From assembly GCF_000988165.1 (NCBI RefSeq), contig NW_020169396.1, forward strand, positions 1 to 12,027: DNA of 12,027 nt, in the 5' to 3' direction. The notes under the pieces were generated by a model that had not been told where the DNA came from, did no database searches, and saw nothing but the letters and a program-made list of their open reading frames with translations. Each line of letters starts with the position of its first letter. Position 1 is the first letter of the stretch. Position numbers and translations under genes: made by a program. Origin of the DNA: Vairimorpha ceranae (taxonomy: Eukaryota > Microsporidia > Nosematidae). Below, in pieces: positions 7,629 to 12,027 of the stretch.

Positions 7629-7943
7629 TGGCATTCTTTAAATGTCTTTTAACACACATTCATAGATGTGTCAATGAAGGTCCTGCTGTAACAGGTTGAT
7701 AATCGCTTTTGGGCTTTGTAATTAGACATTAAAGAATTGTTTTTACTGAACATGTTTTATATATAAAATTTCTTTAAATAGCTTTACTGATTTAAATTCA
7801 TCAATTATTTTATAAACGTCTAGTCATTATTATGCGCTAATGACTTTTTATATAACTAATCTAATATTAAAATTAATTTGTTAATGGTCTTTCGCCATCA
7901 TGTAGTATTATAATGCAGGCTATAAGCTCAATTCATCAAGGCG
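7629..7943. mobile_element. About 300-bp unidentified insert in the reverse-transcriptase region
   Basis: Coding similarity stops soon after NKLKIVG (about 7607-7627) and resumes with EFRIKDIKI at about 7945. In gypsy elements these two parts are separated by only a few residues. The intervening bases have no reading frame and no similarity I can see to the other inserts or LTRs. It may start TGGC at 7629, but no clean flanking repeat is evident (GGCTA on the left, GGCGT on the right match 3 of 5), so the edges are uncertain by about 20 bases and the element type is open. Confidence 0.45.
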
Positions 7944-7944
7944 T

Positions 7945-8290
7945 GAATTTAGAATTAAGGATATAAAAATATAAGAAGATGTTACTTCTCATAAAAGAGT
8001 TAAGGTAGATGATCGAAGGATTTAAAATATCTTAGAGCCATCTGTGCTAACTAACAAAAAGAAGTTAAATTTTTTTTTGGGACTGTATAATTATTGTTCT
8101 GGGATTATTAAAGATAGTGCTAATATAGTAATCCACCGTACAAGCTTATCGGGCTAAAAATTGAAGGAGAAAAAAAATTCTGGAAAAATTGGGCTAAAAA
8201 TAAGCAATTTTTAAAAGCCATAGATGAGCCAAAAAATGGGGTTAACAGATCAACCTTAGTTAATATCCCAAATATGAGAAACCAATTTAT
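7945..8290 (+). pseudogene. Reverse transcriptase thumb/connection segment
   Basis: One frame, interrupted only by stops, reads EFRIKDIKI, SHKRVKVDDRRI, KLNFFLGLYNYC, SGIIKDSANI, FWKNWAKNKQFLKAID and NIPNMRNQF. This is the usual order between the palm and RNase H of gypsy polymerases. In-frame stops at several places show decay. Confidence 0.72.
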
Positions 8291-8545
8291 ATTGACTACA
8301 GATGTATTTAATGAAGGAAATGGTGCAGTTTAACTCAGCTAATTAAAGGAGAAGAGAAAGTAGTGGCATTTTACAGTTGATTGTATAATAAGACGGAAAA
8401 AAACTATTCAACAATAGAAAAAGAATTCTTAGCATTTATGAGGACTTTTCAATATTTTAAAAAATATCTTCTTATTGGAAAATTTATATTGAAGATAGAT
8501 CATCAAACATTAAAGTATCTTTTTAAGTTAAGAAATATTAAAACA
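8281..8545 (+). pseudogene. Retrotransposon RNase H segment
   Basis: FILTTDVFNEGNGAV (first Asp codon 8301-8303) is followed after two stops and a frameshift by LIKGEEKVVAFYS, then YSTIEKEFLAF, and finally FILKIDHQTLKYLF. These correspond to the Asp, Glu and Asp-His parts of the gypsy RNase H. It follows directly on the connection segment. Confidence 0.75.
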
Positions 8546-8628
8546 ATATTTAGCTAGGAAATTATCAATTTACAAGAACATGATTTTGAAATTTAAGACA
8601 TCTCAGGAAGTTAAACTTTAGTAATTAC

Positions 8629-9670
8629 TTGAGCAGGGATTTTAAGATAGAAGAAATTTATAGTATTAAAGCGAATAAAGAAAATAAAATCAATAAAGTT
8701 AAAAGAACTAAGAGGCATGATTTGATAGAGTTCGATCATAATTGGCTAGGCATGTGTAAACTAAATATGAAATCTAATTTAAGTGTTAAGCATCATTGGA
8801 AAGAGATGAATTAAGACAATGAAAATTGTGTAAAAATCGTCAAATATGTCAAAAAAAAGCCCGCAAGCCAAATTTAAGATATTATATTCATTATAACAAA
8901 AAAATTGGAGGATATATGGTAAATAGATCTTATAAGGTTATTCAGAAAAAACAAGGATGGATTCAAATTTATACTCAAAATGATTTATCATTTTTAAAAA
9001 CAGCAAAAGTAATCTCTGTCTATACAAAGGATATGAATACAATTGCTTATCTGATTGATACATATATTGTTAAAAGTATGGACTACTCAAGGTAATATTG
9101 ACTGATAGCAGGAAAGAATTTAAGAATATATTGTGTGAAGAATATGCAAATTAAAAAAGATTCCTATCGAAATTCAGACCACTATATAAACCGACTACAA
9201 CGGGGCTAGTGATGAGATTAAATAAGACATAGGGTATGAAACTAAACAGAAATCAAAATTTTTAAAATAAAATTAGGCTTAATGTGTCAAAAAGGCAAGA
9301 AATGCTTATATGATTTTTTTTACAGAACGATTGGCTGTGCTCCAATTGAATGTATCAAGGGTAGATCGATAAATAATATGAATGAACAAGAAGGAATAGA
9401 TGTTACAAGATAAAAAGCATTGTTTAATAAAAAGGTAAAGAATAACTTGAAGAAATATACAATAGAATATGATTTACAATCTACAGAAGAAAGCCAATTA
9501 AATAAAAAAATTTTCGCGGGAGATAAAGTTTGGTAAAAGTCAATAGTGCTTTAAATAAGCAATTGGATTTGTAGTGGTCAAAAAAGTAAATTGTTACAAG
9601 AAAAGATTTAATTCTTACAAAATTTTGTTTGAAGGTAGGAGATAAATTATGGCTAGCAGAAATTTTGTAA
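8629..9670 (+). pseudogene. Retrotransposon integrase, fragmented
   Basis: An open stretch at 8629-8814 ends with VKHHWKEMN, the His part of the HHCC zinc domain. 8826-9095 continues with the Cys part (ICQKKARKP) and the first half of the catalytic core (IQIYTQNDLSFLK, first Asp codon 8982-8984). After a frameshift near 9080 come VILTDSRKEFKN (second Asp 9104-9106) and LYKPTTTGLVMRLNKT. In that last motif the expected catalytic Glu is Met (9212-9214), so the catalytic triad is incomplete. Further on are TIGCAPIECIKGRSIN (about 9329-9376) and two C-terminal pieces, AGDKVW (about 9518) and VGDKLWLA (about 9635). The order is that of a gypsy integrase. The two open stretches are fragments of one gene, not separate genes. 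Confidence 0.78.
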
Positions 9671-9679
9671 TTCTTTTTT

Positions 9680-9685
9680 AGGGGG
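9680..9685 (+). other. Possible polypurine tract
   Basis: AGGGGG stands out in AT-rich DNA and is directly followed by TGTAG, the first five bases of the intact LTR at 11298. Integrase-like residues (VKYVKLFKDG) can still be read beyond it, which argues against this being the true LTR boundary. Confidence 0.3.
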
Positions 9686-9833
9686 TGTAGTGTAAAATAT
9701 GTAAAACTTTTTAAGGACGGGTGTATTGTAAGAATTATTAAAATATATCAATATTCAATAGTACTATTTCTGACATATTTAACATGTTAAGTTTGTAATT
9801 TTTTTAATGATTAAACTCGTGTTTCTTCCAATG
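9686..9833 (+). repeat. Candidate 3' LTR of gypsy copy A
   Basis: TTCTGACATATTTAACATGTTAAG (9768-9791; 24 bases, 5 differences) aligns with 11337-11360 of the intact LTR, and TTCTTCCAATG near the right edge resembles its end, TGTTCCAACA. The left part does not align without a large insertion. This is a weak call that rests mainly on the one block. Confidence 0.3.
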
Positions 9834-10166
9834 CTACGCTTTTATAAATGCTTATAGCATACACGTTTGTATCTATTAAAAAGGCAAAACTTCTTTGCAT
9901 TTAACACAATATTTTTGACAAATATATTCTTCAAATTATTTTTGATTCTTTTTTGAATAATGCATTAAAAAAAAGAGATTACAATTTTAAAAATTTAAGT
10001 AAATTACTGTTTCTTTTAAATAAAATATTTGTAAATTGTTATTTTAGGCGTTTTAAAAGTTTTAAAATTGATAAATTAAATGTTTTTTAAATTTTGTTAA
10101 TACATTTACAAATCAACTATAAATTTGACGAAATTAACGCAAAAAGTAAATAATTTTATTATAAAG
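9834..10166. other. AT-rich spacer between gypsy copy A and the secreted-protein gene
   Basis: I see no open frame or recognisable motif. A segment near 10044-10080 (GCGTTTTAAAAGTTTTAAAATTG) loosely resembles the start of the tandem repeat that follows, but low complexity makes this unreliable. Confidence 0.4.
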
Positions 10167-10248
10167 GTGTTTTAAAAATTAAATTTATCAAAAATATTTA
10201 TTAAAAAAATTCTTATTTCTTTTTCACTATAAATTAAAAAGTTTAAAT
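10167..10248 (+). repeat. Upstream tandem duplication, unit 1
   Basis: About 82 bases from GTGTTTTAAAAATTAAATTT to AAAAAGTTTAAAT are repeated at 10286-10366 with small indels and substitutions; starts are 119 bases apart. Unit 1 is followed by ATGATGAGACT and lacks the CCCCC motif found after unit 2. It may be a duplicated gene upstream region. Confidence 0.6.
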
Positions 10249-10285
10249 GATGAGACTAATACAAAAATTAACTATTTAATCAATG

Positions 10286-10366
10286 TTGTTTTAAAAATTA
10301 AATTTATCAAAAATATTAATTTAGAAAATAGTTATTTCTTTTTATTATAAATAAAAAGTTTAAAAT
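10286..10366 (+). repeat. Upstream tandem duplication, unit 2
   Basis: This copy ends immediately before the CCCCC motif and start codon of the 278-aa gene, so it is the functional upstream region of that gene. The shared block TTTTAAAAATTAAATTTATC is identical in both units. Confidence 0.6.
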
Positions 10367-10368
10367 AT

Positions 10369-10373
10369 CCCCC
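10369..10373 (+). promoter_or_regulatory. CCCCC start-proximal motif
   Basis: TATCCCCCAC precedes the ATG at 10376 with only two bases between the C-run and the start. It is the third example in the window of a C-run touching the start of a credible gene, although the CTTA prefix seen in the other two is replaced by ATAT. Confidence 0.6.
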
Positions 10374-10375
10374 AC

Positions 10376-11212
10376 ATGAAATTAAAAGAAGTACTTTGTA
10401 ATACAAATATCTTAGTATTATTTTTTGGGTTTAAATTAGCAACAAATGCACAAGAAATCAGCGAATCAGTTAGGGACTTTTTTTGCACTTTTAAAAATGC
10501 AAAATTTCGGGAAATGGATGACGTAGAGAAGATTGAAGATTTATACCATCAAGACGTTGGAAAAAGAGGATTGAGAAGAAATGATTTTTTTGTGATGCTA
10601 AAATTTCTTAAATATGTGACTCATGTAGAAAAAACTGAATGGGATCAAATAACTGAGAAATATTGTTGCTCAAAAAAAATAAATGATCCAGAAGAGGTGG
10701 AATTATTGAAGAAACAGAATTTAAAATTTTTTAAAATGCTTAAAAAATTTAAGGAAAATTTATTCGACAATCTCAATTTCAAACTTTACCTTGAAAAAAC
10801 CAAACTATTTGATTTTATTAGTCAAAGCGACTTTAATGTTGAAGTTAATGAATATCCTGAATGGAATGAATTGGATGAGTTGCGTGCATGTGATCGATAT
10901 TATAAAGTTGATGAAGACGATGAAAGTAATGTATGTGAAAATAGTGGTGAGAATAGAGAAGTTAATGAAAAAGATAAATATAATGAATTTGTTACACTTT
11001 ATAATTTATCTGTATCCCAAGTTTTATTACTAGAAAAGTATTATCATTTATGGTTTTTGGTTAATAAAAATATAGTGAGCAAAAAAAAACTAGAATTACA
11101 TTGCTTCACTACATTGCAGAAATATGCTGGTATAACACCGAATAATTCCAAATATTCGCTTTTAAGTGTAATACTAATTAAGTGTTTCGAAATAATGGAA
11201 TCAGAAGATTAA
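10376..11212 (+). CDS. Predicted secreted charged protein, unknown function
   Basis: This is the longest intact frame in the window, 278 residues, and I do not recognise it. Residues 1-25 look like a signal peptide: a basic start (MKLK), hydrophobic core 11-22 and a plausible cleavage after TNA (23-25), giving a mature protein beginning QEIS. The mature part is rich in Lys, Glu, Asn and Asp, with a strongly acidic stretch at about 155-203 (KVDEDDESNVCENSGE lies inside it). The regions at 45-145 and 205-250 look helical. There is no membrane segment after the signal; residues 260-270 are only a short hydrophobic patch. There are eight cysteines, seven of them outside the signal. The C-run two bases before the ATG supports the start. 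Candidate roles such as a host-secreted or spore-associated protein are inference from secretion alone. Confidence 0.82.
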   Translation: MKLKEVLCNTNILVLFFGFKLATNAQEISESVRDFFCTFKNAKFREMDDVEKIEDLYHQDVGKRGLRRNDFFVMLKFLKYVTHVEKTEWDQITEKYCCSKKINDPEEVELLKKQNLKFFKMLKKFKENLFDNLNFKLYLEKTKLFDFISQSDFNVEVNEYPEWNELDELRACDRYYKVDEDDESNVCENSGENREVNEKDKYNEFVTLYNLSVSQVLLLEKYYHLWFLVNKNIVSKKKLELHCFTTLQKYAGITPNNSKYSLLSVILIKCFEIMESED

Positions 11213-11215
11213 CTA

Positions 11216-11240
11216 ATAAAAATATTTTATTTTAATATTA
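11216..11240 (+). terminator. Possible poly(A) signal region of the 278-aa gene
   Basis: AATAAAAATATTTTATTTTAAT follows four bases after the stop codon. It contains AATAAA and a weak self-complementary A/T core. In such AT-rich DNA the hexamer alone is weak evidence. Confidence 0.3.
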
Positions 11241-11297
11241 CAAATATAAAAAGAATCTCATTCTTACATTATTTTACTTTATACTTTCAATTACACT

Positions 11298-11404
11298 TGT
11301 AGGAACAATGAGACGTGCCAACGTTTATTAAATTAATTCTAATATATTTGACGTGTTAAATTATTATTTTTATAAAATAATTATATCCATATATTGTTCC
11401 AACA
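11298..11404 (+). repeat. Complete 107-bp 5' LTR of gypsy copy B
   Basis: The segment starts TGTAGGAACA and ends TGTTCCAACA, which are reverse complements of each other at 9 of 10 positions and give the canonical TG...CA ends. The probable primer-binding site follows two bases later. Its last about 28 bases match the corresponding end in copy A (5901-5928). At 107 bp it is short for an LTR. It begins only 85 bases after the stop codon of the preceding gene. Confidence 0.68.
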
Positions 11405-11406
11405 TT

Positions 11407-11417
11407 TGGTGACGAAC
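11407..11417 (+). other. Probable primer-binding site, gypsy copy B
   Basis: TGGTGACGAAC lies two bases after the LTR. TGG would pair with the universal CCA end of a tRNA. I cannot name the tRNA from the sequence. Confidence 0.55.
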
Positions 11418-11454
11418 AATAAAGTTGTTTTTATTTTCAGAAATAAGGAAAAGG

Positions 11455-11824
11455 ATGACATACAACAGTTCGTGAAGGAGTTGTTGAAGATAAGAAGGTT
11501 AAATGAATACAGCGAGGGAAAGTTGTTATTAACATTTAAATTGTCTTTTAGGAAAGATGTTAAAGATTAAATGATAGCTCAGCCTGTTGGTCTATAGCTG
11601 AATGAACTACTGGTGAGATTTGAGGTGAGATTTTAAGCAAAATTATGCCTAAAATAAGTTTAGAAAAGCTGGCAGCTCTTAATTATGCTATGCCGGTATT
11701 GACACCAAACCAGTTGAATATAATGGCAGCGTTGGCACGCAAGGGAAATGTTTTAGAGCAAGTGTTAATAGCCTTTGCACAACATGGACTGCTGAATAAA
11801 CTGACAAATATCGTGCTTATTTAG
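11455..11824 (+). pseudogene. gag-like 5' region, copy B, truncated
   Basis: An early segment in one frame (DDIQQFVKELLKIRRLNEYS) ends in stops near 11570. A separate open stretch at 11645-11824 (ATG to TAG, 59 codons) reads MPKISLEKLAALNYAMPV and later GNVLEQVLIAFAQHG. Compared with copy A it carries a net 5-base gain at ATGCTATG (about 11688) and a 1-base difference near 11738, so the middle of the block is in a different frame in the two copies. The terminal TAG lies at the junction with the LINE sequence. It is a fragment, not a gene. Confidence 0.6.
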
Positions 11825-11825
11825 A

Positions 11826-12027
11826 ACGTATACTAGATTAAGATGTAATCTAGTTAAGTGGTCATCGCGCATGGCAACTTCTAACAGAATCCCAATGGTT
11901 TATAGAAGTAAATGCTTCCTGTGTGAGGGGCCACTAGAAGACTTAGAACATTGTTTGATAGAGTGTGCTCTCTTAGGTGAGACCAGAAACCATTATGCAG
12001 AGAAACTGTCAGTCTTACAATGTTCAA
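11826..12027 (+). CDS. Partial C-terminus of a non-LTR (LINE-type) retrotransposon protein
   Basis: The frame is open from 11826 to the window edge (67 codons) and continues beyond it. It reads TRLRCNLVKW, then SKCFLCEGPLEDLEHCLIEC, giving CX2CX8HX4C (Cys codons 11913, 11922; His 11949; last Cys 11964), then ETRNHYAEKL. A zinc-knuckle of this type with an Arg-Leu-Arg segment before it is typical of the region after the reverse transcriptase in LINE-type retrotransposons. The reverse transcriptase itself is absent: the sequence joins gypsy gag at about 11822, as in a 5'-truncated insertion or a recombination. It has no start codon of its own. The G+C content is visibly higher than anywhere else in the window, and the reading frame is undamaged, so it looks younger than the relics around it. 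Confidence 0.65.

Larger units (their letters stand above)
5860..9833 (+). mobile_element. Decayed Ty3/gypsy-type LTR retrotransposon, copy A
   Basis: Roughly 4 kb carries, in order, a probable LTR, a primer-binding-site relic, a gag-like region with a CCHC knuckle, an aspartic protease DTG motif, reverse transcriptase with YMDD, RNase H and an integrase. Integrase after RNase H is the Ty3/gypsy arrangement rather than the copia one. Stops and frameshifts occur in every domain, and about 300 bp of unrelated sequence interrupts the reverse-transcriptase region, so the copy is dead. The 3' boundary is uncertain. Confidence 0.8.
11298..11821 (+). mobile_element. Truncated Ty3/gypsy-type copy B (LTR plus start of gag)
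   Basis: Positions 11378-11821 repeat 5903-6346 at roughly 90% identity, including an exactly conserved 39-base leader after the primer-binding site. Similarity ends abruptly after ATCGTGCTTATT, where LINE-type coding sequence takes over. No protease or polymerase of this copy lies in the window. Confidence 0.75.

Noticed and set aside
8725..8750. GTTCGATC resembling a tRNA T-loop
   Set aside because: No acceptor, D or anticodon stems can be formed around it, and it lies inside the integrase relic.
8629..9095. Two neighbouring open frames (61 and 89 codons) as separate small genes
   Set aside because: Both are pieces of one decayed integrase (HHCC domain and catalytic core) and lack the C-rich start motif.
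10791..11033. 80-codon open frame overlapping the 278-aa gene
   Set aside because: It is a shifted-frame shadow with low-complexity Met/Ile/Lys content; the longer frame has a signal peptide and start motif.
1..12027. CRISPR array or bacterial operon reading
   Set aside because: There is no regular spacer-repeat structure, no Shine-Dalgarno pattern and no operon layout; the elements and gene starts are eukaryotic in type. IS1595-like transposases also occur in bacteria, but the gypsy and LINE elements argue against a bacterial source.

Overview
The window looks like a piece of a very AT-rich microsporidian (fungus-related intracellular parasite) genome, or of something very close to one. The evidence is short intronless genes, predicted secreted or membrane products with no recognisable relatives, and a run of C residues 1-3 bases before each of the three credible start codons. 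Two of those genes carry the identical octamer CTTACCCC. C-rich motifs hugging the ATG, with very short 5' leaders, are established for microsporidia. The density of decayed transposons fits the expanded, transposon-rich members of the group. The exact genus cannot be read from this sequence.

Only three genes look alive. Two lie on the minus strand, at 530-907 (125 aa) and 4072-4440 (122 aa). Both encode small proteins with an N-terminal signal-like segment, a short polar region and two C-terminal membrane segments. The third, at 10376-11212 on the plus strand (278 aa), encodes a charged protein with a signal peptide, and a tandem duplication sits just upstream of it.

The rest is mostly a graveyard of mobile elements. 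At 2441-3881 (+) lies a decayed Merlin/IS1595-type DNA transposon with imperfect terminal inverted repeats and recognisable zinc-ribbon and DDE pieces. Its transposase is split by a 329-bp insert (3072-3400) that begins TG, ends CA and is flanked by the direct repeat GAAAG, as expected for a solo LTR. At about 4995-5850 (-) lies a second, oppositely oriented Merlin relic. From about 5860 to about 9830 (+) runs a decayed Ty3/gypsy-type LTR retrotransposon in the order gag zinc knuckle, protease, reverse transcriptase, RNase H, integrase, itself carrying about 300 bp of unrelated sequence inside the reverse-transcriptase region. At 11298-11821 (+) a second copy of the same family starts with a complete 107-bp LTR. 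It is cut off by the 3' end of a non-LTR (LINE-type) retrotransposon coding region that runs off the window and is visibly richer in G and C.

The elements are layered: an LTR-like insert in Merlin, an unidentified insert in the gypsy copy, and LINE sequence joined to gypsy gag. This gives a relative history of invasion. No CRISPR array, rRNA, tRNA or novel multigene system is visible. The most reusable observations are the start-codon CTTACCCC signal, the nested insertion with its direct repeat, and the small secreted or membrane protein genes surviving between transposons.
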